64,000 bases of DNA from Rhipicephalus microplus (Eukaryota > Arthropoda > Arachnida > Ixodida > Ixodidae): contig NW_027464589.1 of the NCBI RefSeq assembly GCF_043290135.1, positions 6,019,001 through 6,083,000 of the forward strand, in the 5' to 3' direction. A program made the translations under genes and the position numbers. Position 1 is the stretch's first letter. Every line of letters begins with the position of its first letter. Positions 34,441 to 46,416 of the stretch are shown piece by piece. The notes under the pieces were generated by a model. The model did no database searches. It saw only the letters and a program-made list of their open reading frames with translations, and was not told where the DNA came from.

Positions 34441-36973
34441 ATAGTAATTGGCGTATATAGGCCACCACATGGCCACAAAAAGAAATTTATTGAGTTTCTT
34501 AATGTTGTGTTATCCACTGTTCGCGGGAATACTCCTTGCATAGTTATGGGTGACATAAACATTGACCTCTGTTCCAATGATCCTTATGCCAAAGATTTTG
34601 AAACGCTCTTTCTTACATATGGAAGTACAAATTTTATACGTTCACCTACTAGGGTTACATCAACAAGTGCTACGCTCCTTGATATATGCGCCTCAAATTT
34701 AAGTTCACAGAATATAAAATCCGGGGTATTTGCGTATGACATAAGTGATCATATGCCCATCTTCTTTCTTGCACGAGTTACTTCTCAAATTGGTCAGAAA
34801 ACAGAGACATCTTTCTACCGAATTAAAAACAGCAAAACTCGGGAACATTTTTTTCAGCTAGTTCAGAACATAGATTGGACCACTGTTTATAGACAAGAAA
34901 ATCCTGATGATGCTTATAACACATTCATGACGTTTTGAGTACTAGCTATGATGCGGCATTTCCACTTCAGAAGCGCTCACGTGGCAGAAATAAGAAATGC
35001 AGAAAGCCTTGGATAAATCGTGATCTTTACCGGCGCATAAAAATAAAGAATAAATTGTATCATGATTTCATCCGTTCGCGGAACACAGACGTCTTAGCGG
35101 AGTACAAGAAATACAGAAACGTTTTAAATTCAGAAATACGGAAGGCTAAACAGAACTACTATGAAAAATTATTTGAAAGCATTTACAATGACCAGAGGAA
35201 GCTATGGGAGGTCATAAATGGGCTTACGAACAGAAATAAGGGTTGTAATAGGACACAGGACCTAACAATTAATGGTCAGATTTTCAGTGGTGAAAGGTTG
35301 GCCAATGTCATGAATGAACATTTCATAAATGCGGGTTCCTTTATTTTAACGGATGAAAAGCGAGATAATGCTCCAACTCCTGACAAGTCTCCTTTGCCGT
35401 ATTCTATTTTTCTCGCACCCACAGATCCGGTTGAAGTAGAAAGATTAATCAGAAAACTTAAAAACAATGTTGCATCAGGGATTGATGAGATAGGTTCTGT
35501 TGAGTTAAAAATGGTGTCACCATTGATACCTAATGTCTTGGCCTATATTATCAACCTCACCCTCACTAACGGTGTATTCCCAGAGCAGCTAAAAGTAGCA
35601 AAAGTCACTGCAGTACATAAAGGTGGTGATATCAATACTTTAGCGAACTATCGACCTATATCCGTGCTTCCAACAATATCAAAAATATTTGAAGGGGTTA
35701 TTTATGATAGACTTGCATCCTTTTTTGATAAGCACCAAATAATAACAAAAAGTCAGTATGGTTTTCAAAAAAATAAATCATCAGAACAAGCTGTACTGTA
35801 TATCAAAGATAAGATAATCGAAAATATGGAAAACAAAAAATATACTCTTGGGCTCTTCCTCGATCTTCAAAAGGCATTTGACTCCATACAATTCAAATCA
35901 TTGATTCATAAATTATCAAGTTATGGGGTGCGGGGAGTTGCACTACAACTGTTTAAAAGTTACCTAGAAGATCGTTATCAATACGTAAAACTGAATAACA
36001 CTATTTCTGCAAAGATAAAGTTGAACCAAGGAGTCCCCCAAGGGTCTATACTAGGGCCAATATTGTTCCTTGCCTATATAAATGATATTGTCGATATACC
36101 TCATTCTCATGAACTTATAATGTACGCTGACGATACGAATGTTTTCTTTTCATCAGACAATCTAATAGCACTTGAGGTCAGTGTAAATAATTATCTAAGC
36201 AATCTTTCAAATTGGTTAAGGCAAAATGAACTGCACTTGAATGCAAAAAAACAACCTATATGATATTCCGACCTTTAAACAAACCTATTAGTAACATAGC
36301 TGTAAAATTCGAAGGAAATTGCATCGCACATGTTAGGGAACAAAAGTTTCTTGGTGTATGGTTTCAGGAGGAATTAAACTGGCACACACATGTAAATCAT
36401 CTGATCACCACATTAGCGCGAATAGTTGGTTGTTTTTTTAGAACAATGCACTTAATCCCATTGAGGTTAAAAATAAGTACGTACTATGCACTCTTCCATT
36501 CTAAAGTAAGTTATGGGATGTTAGTCTGGGGAACGACATCACAAGGGAATTACCATAAGTTAATAACTATACAAAAGAAAATATTGCGCTGCTTTGAAAA
36601 TTACAGGGGGAATCTACAAGACTTGCGCACTGCTCCACTATTCATTAAACATTCCATACTCAGAATTGATCAATTATATCATTTTAAATTACTTCAGTTA
36701 ATACAAAAGACTAAGCTATATGAAGAAAGTTGCACCGGAAGACCACACTACAGTCTGCGAGAACTAAAGAAACGAGCTTCTAGAACAAGAACCCAATATG
36801 GAAAACAAAGTATTGCTTACCAGGTACCTCAGGTTTTAAATACCCTTGCAGATCAATTGAACTTTAGGGCTAGTAGTGCGACTTTCAAGAAACAAATAAA
36901 GAACTTATTCATAACCACCGGTCTACACTATCGAAACTACGTAATGAAGTCTCATGCCTCTGCAAATGCTTAA
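34441..36973 (+). pseudogene. LINE ORF2 (endonuclease, RT) with two frameshifts
   Basis: Endonuclease part to about 34935: VMGDINIDL, TLLDICASN and ISDHMPIFF. RT part 34935-36263: NYRPISVLPTISK, QYGFQKNKSSEQAVLYIK, LFLDLQKAFDS, NQGVPQGSILGPILFLAYIND and the YADD box. C-terminal part 36260-36973: KFLGVWFQEE, KVSYGMLVWG and RTRTQYGKQS. Single-base shifts near 34935 and 36258 (the two last frames overlap by four bases) are the only visible lesions, so this is a fairly young copy. Confidence 0.85.
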
Positions 36974-37362
36974 ATTGTTCATAAACTTCTATGTCAATTA
37001 TACGAGTGTATACAGCGGAATTCATTGTATCCGCATGCATTTTGTGTATGTTTTTGAGTTGTTTCATTGATATTGCTTAGTTGTGAATTTTAACGAGAGT
37101 GACCTCTAATTCTTAAAATGTGTTATGTAAACTTCTCATGCTATTTATGTTTGAATTTTGTGTTTACAATTTCAGGTTGCTTGAAACCAATGTATTGAAT
37201 ATATATATTGTTTGTCAGTGCTGATGTCTAAGCTTTGCACTGTCACGGACTGCGGAGGGACAAGGGCCTTTGTCAGGCTGTTCGCCTTTAGCCCTTTGCC
37301 CCTGCAGTGAGCTCTGTATCCGGCTTACTGTAAATAAAAATACTACTACTACTACTACTACT
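34441..37362 (+). mobile_element. 5'-truncated CR1/Jockey-like LINE inserted in gypsy pol
   Basis: Starts inside the endonuclease (VIGVYRPPHGHKKKFIEF), runs through RT and 3' UTR and ends in (TAC)n at 37340-37362. Inserted antisense to the gypsy between the codons for EINKQV and VDALLKQG. Related to the LINE at 5879 but distinct in sequence and tail. Confidence 0.85.
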
Positions 37363-37515
37363 TGTTTGTTGATCTCCACTTTGTCTGCCTGTGAACATCG
37401 GTATGGTACTCGACGAATAGGGACAGCATTGGTAAGTGCAATCCTATGTTTCTCAGTAGTGATGCACCCAATATCTGTCTGAGATTTCAAAAATATCTCG
37501 TCATACTTTCTTAAA
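37363..37515 (-). pseudogene. old gypsy pol fragment between protease and RT
   Basis: The minus strand encodes KADDVLRKYDEIF...HRIALTNAVPIRRVPYRC-QADKVEINKQV, the usual stretch before gypsy RT. It is isolated by LINE insertions on both sides. Confidence 0.8.
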
Positions 37516-38836
37516 ACATCGTCTGCTTTTTAGCAAAGCATTTGACAAGGTTTGCCATAAATTACTGCTCCTAAACCTGAAGCTTGCTAAATATCGACAC
37601 CAACCTTCTTAAATGGATAGAACATTTTCTCTCTAATCGTTTCCAATTCGTAACTGCTAACGACCATCATTCACCACTCACTGAAGTACAATCAGGTGTG
37701 CCTGAAGGTTCAGTATTGGGACCTTTATTATTTTCTTGTATATATTATTGATCTAACTTTTTCAATAACTTCTAACATACATCTGTTCGCAGATGACTGT
37801 GTTATTTACCGCAAAATTACTAATGTTGATGATACTAAAACACTTCAAACTGACCTAAATAATATAGCTAATTGGTGTAATATCTGGTTAATGGAACTTA
37901 ATACTAAGAAATGTAAGATAACACACGTATCAAGAACTAACTCGAATCATAACACCTACCACCTAAACAACGTTCCTTTAGATTCCGTCTTGTCTTATAA
38001 ATATCTTGGCGTGCACACCACAAATAACTTAAGTTGGACAACTCATGTAGAGTACGTGATTAACAATGCTAATCGCATGCTCGGCTACTTACGACGTAAC
38101 TTCTCCCAAGCACCCTCTTCCTTGAAACTAGTACTCTATAAGTCTTTCATATGCTCCAAACTCGAATATGTATCCGCCATATGGGATCCCAGTCATGCTA
38201 ATCTCATCACCTCTCTTGAGCTAGTACAAAATAACTCTGGTAGGTTCATCCTCTCTAAATACAACCGCACTGCAAGTATGACTTCAATTAAAAATAATTT
38301 ATCACTTATTCCATTGGCTCACTGACGAAAAATCGCCCGTCTTTCACTGTTTCATAAAATTTTCTATCACCCTACACTTCATAATGACCTGATACTCCAG
38401 CCTCTGTACATGTCAAACCATGTTGATAACCACAATAAAGTAGGAATCTCATCATGTCACACTAGGTCATTCTTTCAGTCATTTATTCCCCGCACATCTC
38501 ATGATTGGAACCGCCTTCTCTCGAATGTCGCAACCATCACTGACTTCAAACTATTTCACGAAACATTAGATAACATTGTATAACCAAGAAAATCTGTTAC
38601 CTATGCTTATTGCTTCTGTTTTTGTATATTTGGAAATAACTATTTTTATACATTCTGCAGAAATATTAATATTATCTGTCTTTTATTGTATTGTTTTATT
38701 TGCATTTATTGTGTTGTTTTATTTGTATTTATTGCACTGTTTTCTTTGTATTTTTCATGTATTTACCCACTCCCCTAATTAATGCCTTTTTGGCCCTGAG
38801 GGTATTATAAATCAATAAAATAAATAAATAAAAGAG
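37516..38836 (+). mobile_element. second LINE fragment inserted in the old gypsy
   Basis: Begins within RT at SKAFDKVCHKLLLLNL, continues with LFADDCVIYRKITNVDD, LNTKKCKITHVSR, YKYLGVHTTNNLSW and KLEYVSAIWDPSHAN (open 37696-38325), then a 3' UTR ending GAGGGTATTATAAATC and (AAAT)n. Closely related in sequence to ORF2 of the 2A LINE at 11701. Frame breaks near 37600-37695 and 38325 make it inactive. Confidence 0.82.
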
Positions 38837-39960
38837 AGTCTAGCGCCGCAGACTCATGCTCTGATAAGTTTTCTGAAGTCAGGGTTCGCATCAGCGGGGC
38901 TTGAATGGTTTTCTTTTCATTGTGATCCGGAAGGTTCATATTCTCACATGCTTGTGTCACTGACTTGCTTTCCAGATTTACAGAAAGATTGAGGTACGAA
39001 GCGCTGTCTAGGCCAAGAATTATTTGCCTTCTCATGCCTCGCAGCACATGTGCATAAACTTTCTTTATGACGTTCCCAATTTGTAACTGAATGTTTACGC
39101 GACCCAAAGTTCGAATGCTTGATGCAACTTGCTGGACCATGATGCTGGAGTCTTTCATCACCTGAAGTTTTAGCTGTTTGTACACATCCTCGCTGATACA
39201 AGTAATTGTTGCTCCTGTATCGAGAATCGCATTTACTGGCATTCCGTTGATGAGAGCACTGAAGTGTATTAATGAAACTCTGGGTCACCCTCCTTGTTTC
39301 CCCGTTCAGTACCAATAGCGGACACATTGCCGCGGTGCAGACATTCGTTGTGCCAGTGAAACTGTCGTGGGAAACCAGCAGCTGAGCAGTATCTACATTC
39401 GTTTTGCGGGGCACGCGGTTGAGGAGTTATTGTTGGCTGCTGCGGTCTGCTGAAGAGATGTGGAGCTCTTGATGCGATGCTAGCGTTACGAGTTAAGGAA
39501 ACTACTCTCACCCGTTTTAAAGATGTCTCGATCCGTTGAGCAGTGGTGAGCCACTCTAATGACGAGTTGAAAGACAGTCCGGCGAGCGCCAGTTCCACAT
39601 CAGGAGGAACACCATCAGTCATTCCAGATGTGATGTGGCACTCTTTCAGGTCAGCCAAGGAACCCAGTCGCTTTTTCTCGTCGTAGTAATCCTTGATAGT
39701 CTGCCCTCCTTTCAGTCGGTAGTGAATGAAGAGACGGAAGGCATCTCCATCAGTCGCAGCAAAGCGGGCTTGCATGTCGCACTCGATATGCTCCCAAGTT
39801 GTCTCACCGTTGCCGAAAATCTCTTTCAGGTACCACTTGAACGCTTCCCCTTCAATGTATTCGCTGAAGTGACTGACCCGATCGCGGTGAGTCCATGACG
39901 CCTCGGCTGCCTTCATGTCGAAAAGAAGAAGCCACTTGTCGATGGGGATGTCTTCCTTGA
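38837..39960 (-). pseudogene. old gypsy gag and protease
   Basis: The protease (39242-38837) shows AILDTGATITCISEDV with the catalytic DTG and later IILGLDSASYL. Gag (39916-39269) shows HFSEYIEGEAFKWYLKEIFG, WEHIECDMQARFA and YHY-like RLKGGQTIKDYYDEKKRL, the capsid region, and ends in NECRYCSAAGFPRQFHWHNEC, a degenerate zinc knuckle. The gag and protease frames differ, either by a programmed shift or by decay. Confidence 0.8.
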
Positions 39961-40040
39961 AGTTCCCTTGAACTTCTGTATGTTGAATGGAGGCTTTGGC
40001 TTAGCCATGGCCCGTTGATGAGGTCGATCCTGTCGGCTTG

Positions 40041-40148
40041 TGTGACGCTACAAAATGGAAACACGTCGTGATCCAGATGCCATGTGATTATCGTAATGCA
40101 CGCGCACTTCCTCTTCGTCGGCTTCTCCTAGAATCACCTTGTTAATGT

Positions 40149-40153
<5 letters not shown>
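40041..40153 (-). repeat. 5' LTR of the old gypsy
   Basis: Same start (TGTGACGCTACAAAATGG) and body as 31991-32104; its right end merges with the TA microsatellite. Confidence 0.75.

Positions 40154-40211
<58 letters not shown>
40154..40211. repeat. (TA)n microsatellite
   Basis: TA repeats between the old gypsy and the young gypsy; the tract resumes at 45417 on the other side of the young element. Confidence 0.95.
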
Positions 40212-40214
<3 letters not shown>

Positions 40215-40391
40215 AATGAATTAATTAATCTGAGTAACGGACGCTCTGCTGGCAACGAAGAAGACAATGATGATCTGTGGCTGCAGTAGTAGCTCGCGCA
40301 CGCCGCTCGCCATTAGCCAGACCTGCCTGATAAAGGACATTTTGCCAAGCTACGTCTGAACCTTTCTCGACGTACAACACCTCTATTTTAA
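40212..40391 (+). repeat. 5' LTR
   Basis: TGTAATGAATTAATTAATC...CCTCTATTTTA. It differs from the 3' LTR at two bases (CTG/CGG near 40275 and CGC/CAC near 40300). Confidence 0.93.
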
Positions 40392-40392
40392 G

Positions 40393-40405
40393 TGGTGGAG
40401 GAGCC
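40393..40405 (+). promoter_or_regulatory. primer-binding site
   Basis: TGGTGGAGGAGCC begins two bases after the LTR. The TGG start fits a tRNA CCA end, and the rest resembles the complement of a tRNA-Ala acceptor end as remembered. The gypsy at 63646 has TGGTGGAG in the same place. Confidence 0.5.
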
Positions 40406-40459
40406 TGGGTTCCCATCAACCTGGAACTTCGCAATCTGACGCTACCCTCACCGTTCACC

Positions 40460-41670
40460 ATGACTGCTCCTGGCCCTTCTCAAGCTGCCTCACCAACGAC
40501 AGTCTACTGTACTGGCGCGCCTCGGCAACGCAACCCACCAATTTTTCGCGGCAACGATGAACAAAACGTCGAGGACTGGCTCGTCGAGTACGAAATCGTA
40601 AGCGCTTCCAACAAGTGGAACGCCTGCGACCAGCTCACAAACGTGCGCTTTTACCTCGCTGATGTGGCCAGCCTCTGGTTCAAGAACCACCAAGGCGAAA
40701 TTACCAACTGGTCCGCCTTCAAGACCACCATCTCCGCGGTCTTCGGCCGTCCCGCCGTGCGCCGGCTTCGCGCGGAACAGCGTCTCCGTAGTCGAGTCCA
40801 GCGCAGGGACGAGACCTTTACGAGTTACATTGAAGATGTCTTGTCCCTTTGCAAGCGCGTCGATGAATCTCTAACCGAACGTGACAAAATCAAGCACATC
40901 ATCAAAGGAGTTGACGACGACACCTTCCAGATGCTTGTCGCTAGGAATCCACGTCCGTCACCGATGTTGTCCACCTCTGTCAGGAGTACGACGAGTTGCG
41001 TAAGCAGCGTGTCTCGACGCGCAGGGCCGCAGAAGATACGGCTGAAGTTTCCGCCCTCGTACACGACGTCGCTGCTGATCACACCGTCTTACTCCCCCAA
41101 ATCAAACAATTCATTCGTGAGGAAGTTGCGCGTCAGCTTTCTCTTGTGGCCGAAGCATCCGCGCCAGTGACCTCGTTAGACCCACGTCTACGCCAGGTCA
41201 TTGAGACACAGGTCACGCAAGCACTGCCTCCATCGCCACCTGTCCCTACGCCGCTGACCTACGCTGCCGTCGTTGCTAGACCCCCAGCCCCACCTGTCTC
41301 TGGCGCATACCGGGGCACCGGGTCCTCCTACCCTACGACGCTGCCTACATACACGGCACCCCATCCCGTTTCGCCCCCAGCACCTTCTGTCATTAACCCA
41401 TGGCGCACCTTGGATAATCGACCCATCTGTTTCGCATGCGGTTTCGTGGGACATATAGCACGCTACTGTCGCCGTCGCAACTTCCAGCCTCCAGACCATG
41501 GGAATTCTGCAAATTACCAGGCTGCCCAGAATCCCCAGCGACCATCTTCTCCTATCACCGACTCATTGTCCCTACGACGCCCCGTCGATTCTCGCCCGTC
41601 ATTACCACCCCGTCGCCGATCTGTCTCCCCGATGCTTCGGCGCACGAGCCCCACTCGAGAGGAAAACTGA
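40460..41670 (+). pseudogene. gypsy gag, broken by one frameshift
   Basis: First frame 40460 to about 40950: matrix/capsid region with NPPIFRGNDEQNVEDWLVEYE, VASLWFKNHQ, FTSYIEDVLSLCKRVDE and DKIKHIIKGVDDDTFQ. Second frame to 41670: VTDVVHLCQEYDELRKQR, proline-rich stretch, zinc knuckle [14 protein letters not shown] and an Arg/Ser-rich tail. The switch near 40951 behaves like loss of one base and is unlike the gag-pol junction, so it is treated as a mutation or assembly error. Gag coats the RNA and forms the particle. Confidence 0.88.
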
Positions 41671-44600
41671 CAGCCGCAGTTCCGGAGGCAAGAACTGCGT
41701 CGTCGTCGAATTTTCTAAGACCTCCTCTTTGTCCGGCCAACGAAATTGATGTGCTAGTAGAAAGTGTTGCTGTACGTGCACTTGTGGACACAGGCGCCGT
41801 CGTTTCTGTAATTAGTGAAAAACTGTGTCGCGATTTGAGAAAAGTTACAACGCCGCTTACGAATCTTGCTCTGCGTACAGCCACCTCCGATTTCATCGCG
41901 CCGACAGCTCAGTGCACAGCACGCGTTTTCATTCAAGATGTTTGGTACGCCGTCAACTTTGTTGTTCTCCCACGTTCATCTTACGACGTGATACTAGGAT
42001 GGGATTTCCTTTCTACCCATCAGGCCCTCGTCGACTGCGCTCGTGCTGAACTCACGTTGACAAATCCGTGCCTTGATATCGACCACCACAGTCCCTCGAA
42101 AGTGTTTGCCGCAGCTGACGTCCACATCGCGCCGTTGTCCGCCGTCCTAGTGCCTGTGTTTTCCCCTGCTGCCACTAACTCGACGCTCCTGTTCCAACCA
42201 ACTATAGCTAGTGTGCAACACCGAACCATCGTCCTTCCGTTTGTCGTCATCAACTTTTCCAATGGTTCGGCGGTACTTTATGCGTGCAACGTTTCTGCTT
42301 GCCCGTACATCCTGCTACGCGGTCAGTGTCTGGGAAGCCTCGAGACCTTAAATTGTATTTTCGAAGACCCGATCTATCCAGACAAGCCATTTCTACCGAC
42401 TTGTGCCATTACACCCGCAACTGACGCTAATGAACCTATGGATGTATTCCGCAAGTCCATCGATTGTAACCTCACGCCTGGGCAGCAGAAACAGCTGATC
42501 AAGCTCCTACAGCGTTTTCGAGCCTCGTTTGACCACAATCAGCCTTCCTTAGGTCGAGCGTCATCTGTTGTACACCGTATAGATACCGGTCAAGAGACGC
42601 CATTACGGCAGCGTCCATATCGTGTGTCAACTACCGAACGCCGTGCCATCAATGAACAGGTTGACGACATGCTGACACGTGGCATAATCGAACCGTCAAG
42701 CAGTCCCTGGGCCTCTCCAGTTGCGTTGGTGAAGAAGAAGGACGGATCCATCAGGTTTTGCGTGGACTACCGGCGTCTCAACCGAATCACGCGCAAGGAT
42801 GTCTATCCGCTGCCACGCATTGACGATGCCTTGGACTGCCTACAGGGAGCCGAATTTTTCTCTTCTTTAGATCTCCGCTCTGGATACTGGCAGGTACCCA
42901 TGGCAGAGGCCGATCGTGAAAAAACTGCTTTCATCACGCCCGACGGGCTTTACGAATTCACAGTGATGCCCTTCGGCCTCTGCAACGCGCCAGCTACTTT
43001 CGAGCGGATGATGGACTCTATCCTTCGAGGCCTCAAATGGAACGTTTGCCTTTGTTATTTAGATGATATTGTCGTCTTTTCAACTGATTTTGCAACCCAT
43101 TTAACCCGCCTCGAGAAAGTCCTCGCGTGTATTTCTGCCGCGGGGCTGCCACTGAATCTGAAGAAGTGCAATTTCGCCGCTCGAAAGCTTACGATCCTTG
43201 GCCACGTGGTTTCAAAAGACGGCATTCTTCCTGAACCTGCCAAACTTACAGACGTTTCAGCGTTTCCCAAACCGACCACCATAAAAGAGCTCCGAAGCTT
43301 CATAGGCCTTTGCTCTTACTTCCGGCGCTTCGTCCGCAATTTCGCGACGATCATCGCTCCTTTGACCAAGCTCCTCGCCGGCTCCAGAGACCTTTCAGCC
43401 TGGTCTGCCACCTGTGACGACTCTTTCAATGAACTGCGCCGCCTCCTCACGTCGCCGCCTATTCTGCGACACTACGACCCATCGGCACCCACAGAGATCC
43501 ACACCGACGCTAGTGGTGTCGGGCTAGGCGCTATTCTTGCACAGAAGAAAGACGGCTTACAAGAGTACGTGGTTGCCTACGCAAGCCGAACTCTTAGCAA
43601 AGCCGAAAGCAACTATTCTGTCACTGAAAAGGAATGCCTCGCCATTATTTGGGCGATAGAAAAATTTCGACCTTACGTGTACGGGCGCCCTTTTGACGTC
43701 GTGACTGACCACCACGCCCTCTGCTGGTTGTCGTCATTGAAGGATCCAAGCGGTCGCCTCGCCCGATGGGCATTACGCCTCCAAGAATATAATATTCGCG
43801 TGGTCTATCGCTCCGGCCGGAAACATTCGGACGCAGACGCCCTATCCCGTTCGCCTCTACCCCCTGACCTGGACTGCTGCGAAAGTCTAACCTGTGATGC
43901 CACTGCCGTCACCATCGCCGACATGCCATCTGAGCAACGCAAGGACCCTTGGGTTGCTTCGATTCTAGCCATCCTGGCTGGGCGGACGGCTTCCCCCCCT
44001 TCTCGCACGTTGCGTCGGCAAGTGGAGCACTTCGCCACTCGCGACGACGTGCTGTACCGACGCAACTACGCACCCGGTGGACGTCAGTGGCTACTCGTGA
44101 TTCCACGTCATCTGCGATCCGAAATTTGTTCCACGTTTCATGACGACCCCCAATGTGGCCACGCAGGTTTCCTGAAGACTTATTCTCGCATACGTCTCCG
44201 ATATTACTGGCGTGGCATGTACCGTTTTATACGACAATACGTTCGGGCCTGCTCGACGTGCCAGAGACGAAAAACTCCCCCTTGTCACGCCAGCGGTACC
44301 TTGCTACCCTTACCATGCCCATCCCGACCATTCGACCGCGTCGGCATCGATATCTATGGTCCCCTTCCCAACACTGCTGACGGTAACCGCTGGATCATAG
44401 TTGCCGTCGACCATCTCACGCGGTATGCCGAAACTTCATCCCTTCCCTCGTCTACAGCAAAAGACGTTGCGACTTTCGTTCTTCACAACATCGTATTACG
44501 TCATGGAGCACCTTGGGAGTTACTGAGCGATCGTGGTCGCGTATTCTTGTCAGACGTCATCACAGCATTGCTGCGTGAGTGCCACGTCGTTCACCGCACT

Positions 44601-45200
44601 ACAAGCGCCTATCATCCCCAGACCAATGGAATGACAGAGCGCTTCAACCACACCCTTGGTGACATGCTGTCTATGTATATCTCGTCAGACCACTCCAATT
44701 GGGACCGAGTGCTCCCGTTTATCACGTTCGCTTATAATACCGCCATTCGAAGCACTACTGGGTTCTCTCCTTTTTTCCTCCTTTACGGACGCGAACCTTC
44801 TTGCACTATGGACACCATTCTTTCGTACAAACCTGACTCCTCAGAGTCCACGACTTTGTCTCAAGCCGCTACATACGCTGAGGAATGCCGCCAACTGGCA
44901 AGAGCATTCACAACCCAAGACCAAGGACGCCAAAAGCACCACCATGACGCATCAAATAACACCACTTCCTACGATCCAGGTTCACTCGTCTGGCTGCATG
45001 TTCCCTCTGCTACACCTGGCCTTTCTACCAAGTTGGTCCCCAAGTATCACGGCCCATATCGTGTGCTACAAAAAAACGTCACCGGTGACCTTATCGAGCC
45101 ACTGGAACCATCTTCTGACCAACGTCGTCGTGGCCAGGAAATTGTCCACGTCTCGAGACTTAAGCCCTGCTACGACCCTCCCGTGTTTACTTGTCCATAG
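41664..45200 (+). CDS. gypsy pol: protease, RT, RNase H, integrase
   Basis: Open in one frame to TAG 45198-45200 and overlapping the end of gag in the -1 frame, the usual gypsy arrangement. Protease: [13 protein letters not shown], with DTG at 41787. [49 protein letters not shown] and the YLDD box at 43056. RNase [15 protein letters not shown] and [17 protein letters not shown]. Integrase: zinc finger H...H...CSTCQRRK, core acidic residues in [18 protein letters not shown] and [13 protein letters not shown], and a C-terminal domain ending [14 protein letters not shown]. Asp-Arg-Gly replaces the usual DRG/DNG box normally; no defect seen. Probably enzymatically complete. Confidence 0.93.
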   Translation, partial: KLTAAVPEARTASSSNFLRPPLCPANEIDVLVESVAVRALVDTGAVVSVISEKLCRDLRKVTTPLTNLALRTATSDFIAPTAQCTARVFIQDVWYAVNFVVLPRSSYDVILGWDFLSTHQALVDCARAELTLTNPCLDIDHHSPSKVFAAADVHIAPLSAVLVPVFSPAATNSTLLFQPTIASVQHRTIVLPFVVINFSNGSAVLYACNVSACPYILLRGQCLGSLETLNCIFEDPIYPDKPFLPTCAITPATDANEPMDVFRKSIDCNLTPGQQKQLIKLLQRFRASFDHNQPSLGRASSVVHRIDTGQETPLRQRPYRVSTTERRAINEQVDDMLTRGIIEPSSSPWASPVALVKKKDGSIRFCVDYRRLNRITRKDVYPLPRIDDALDCLQGAEFFSSLDLRSGYWQVPMAEADREKTAFITPDGLYEFTVMPFGLCNAPATFERMMDSILRGLKWNVCLCYLDDIVVFSTDFATHLTRLEKVLACISAAGLPLNLKKCNFAARKLTILGHVVSKDGILPEPAKLTDVSAFPKPTTIKELRSFIGLCSYFRRFVRNFATIIAPLTKLLAGSRDLSAWSATCDDSFNELRRLLTSPPILRHYDPSAPTEIHTDASGVGLGAILAQKKDGLQEYVVAYASRTLSKAESNYSVTEKECLAIIWAIEKFRPYVYGRPFDVVTDHHALCWLSSLKDPSGRLARWALRLQEYNIRVVYRSGRKHSDADALSRSPLPPDLDCCESLTCDATAVTIADMPSEQRKDPWVASILAILAGRTASPPSRTLRRQVEHFATRDDVLYRRNYAPGGRQWLLVIPRHLRSEICSTFHDDPQCGHAGFLKTYSRIRLRYYWRGMYRFIRQYVRACSTCQRRKTPPCHASGTLLPLPCPSRPFDRVGIDIYGPLPNTADGNRWIIVAVDHLTRYAETSSLPSSTAKDVATFVLHNIVLRHGAPWELLSDRGRVFLSDVITALLRECHVVHRTTSAYHPQTNGMTERFNHTLGDMLSMYISSDHSNWDRVLPFITFAYNTAIRSTTGFSPFFLLYGREPSCTMDTILSYKPDSSESTTLSQAATYAEECRQLARAFTTQDQGRQKHHHDASNNTTSYDPGSLVWLHVPSATPGLSTKLVPKYHGPYRVLQKNVTGDLIEPLEPSSDQRRRGQEIVHVSRLKPCYDPPVFTCP

Positions 45201-45236
45201 GTCGCCAGGATGGCTCCTTATTTCGCGGGGAGTAAT

Positions 45237-45410
45237 TGTAATGAATTAATTAATCTGAGTAACGGACGCTCTGCTGGCAACGAAGAAGACAATGATGATC
45301 GGTGGCTGCAGTAGTAGCTCGCGCACACCGCTCGCCATTAGCCAGACCTGCCTGATAAAGGACATTTTGCCAAGCTACGTCTGAACCTTTCTCGACGTAC
45401 AACACCTCTA

Positions 45411-45416
<6 letters not shown>
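45237..45416 (+). repeat. 3' LTR
   Basis: Two differences from the 5' LTR over 180 bp. It follows a G-rich stretch (CGCGGGGAGTAAT) that would serve as polypurine tract. Confidence 0.93.

Positions 45417-45504
<88 letters not shown>
45417..45504. repeat. (TA)n microsatellite
   Basis: TA repeats of 88 bp, the right part of the tract into which the young gypsy inserted. Confidence 0.95.
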
Positions 45505-45505
<1 letters not shown>

Positions 45506-46129
45506 CAGTTCAAAAGTAATAACAGTTCAAAAAAGGAATGCACATCTGGTAAGGCGTGTTGAGTGTTAATTGAACAGATGTGCTTTTAACAAGCTGTGGT
45601 ACTTCAGATGACAAGCAATGAGAAGGTAATAGTTAAAAAAAGATTCTTCTGAACAAGCATGCAATAAATATATGCTAAGAGCCGAGCCTGAAGGGAAATG
45701 TAAGATTGTAACCATGCCACAGCATGCGTGCTTCTCATGTTAGTGGTCGTCACCAACTGCACCAGATAAATTTTTTTAATTCTCACACGAACCCCTCCCC
45801 CGCCCCCAAAAATGTGGATTTATATCATTCATATGGTAGGTTGACCTGCCATCAAGTAAATATGGTAATTACTTTTATCTTGTAATGTGTGCTTGCATGA
45901 TAGTGACTTTGTCTCTATTCACCATGCAGGCGATGTTAAGAGCTGTTGGAACGTGCCATGGACCTCCATGAACTCTCATCATATAAGGAGAGCTTTACAA
46001 GCAATGAGACAGCAAAGCCATGGCATATATCCCTCACCTATGAATGACCATCTCAGGAGGAGCTCATTTCTCAAAGGCACACACGCTTTCCAACATCATC
46101 GACCTCGAATCAGTGACATGCATTTATTC
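45505..46129. other. unassigned sequence
   Basis: No gene or repeat boundary supported. Confidence 0.4.
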
Positions 46130-46372
46130 TGATGATGTTGGTTTAGGTTCAATGCCCCAAAACAGTGATGCAATAATAATGAGGTACGCTATAGTGAATG
46201 GTGCCACAAATTTCGGTCACATGATGTTCTTCAACATGCACCTAAATCTCAGTACAAGGCCTCAATCATTTTCGCCTCCACTGAAAATGCAGCCGCCACG
46301 GCCGAGATTTGATGCAGCGTTCTTCGAGTTATCAGTTCAGTACCACAACAACTAGACCACCGTGGCGAGCAG
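46130..46372 (-). repeat. old family A SINE, antisense
   Basis: The minus strand reads GCCACGGTGGTCTAGTTG, then GCGGCTGCATTTTCAGTGGA, GGCGAAAATGATTGAGGCC and CATTGAACCTAAACC, tracking the SINE at 19390 with many substitutions. The B box is lost. Confidence 0.7.
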
Positions 46373-46416
46373 TCACCAATACTTAGCACAGCATCAAACG
46401 CTTACCGTCAAATTGG

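Larger units (their letters stand above)
31991..40153 (-). mobile_element. old Ty3/gypsy element (minus) split by two LINEs
   Basis: LTR copies at 31991-32104 (3') and 40041-40153 (5') share TGTGACGCTACAAAATGG and end TTAATG-G-CA; they differ at more than ten positions. A purine-rich tract lies just inside the 3' LTR (minus-strand reading of 32105-32122). Gag and protease are at 39960-38837, the RT N-terminus at 37515-37363, the rest of pol at 34440-32105. LINE insertions occupy 37516-38836 and 34441-37362. Removing them brings LDSLL next to KADDVLRKYDEIF and EINKQV next to VDALLKQGVV, both expected gypsy junctions. Confidence 0.85.
40212..45416 (+). mobile_element. young complete Ty3/gypsy element
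   Basis: Both LTRs are about 180 bp (40212-40391, 45237-45416) and differ at two positions, so insertion is recent. Order: LTR, primer-binding site, gag, pol (PR-RT-RNaseH-IN), purine-rich stretch, LTR. It sits inside a TA tract, so the target duplication cannot be read. Gag carries one internal frameshift. Confidence 0.93.

Noticed and set aside
41655..41670. Canonical slippery heptamer at the gag-pol overlap of the young gypsy
   Set aside because: GGAAAAC does not fit X-XXY-YYZ; the overlap is in the -1 frame, but the exact shift site cannot be named.
41188..42262. Long minus-strand ORFs over the gypsy
   Set aside because: Antisense shadows of gag-pol; no motifs.
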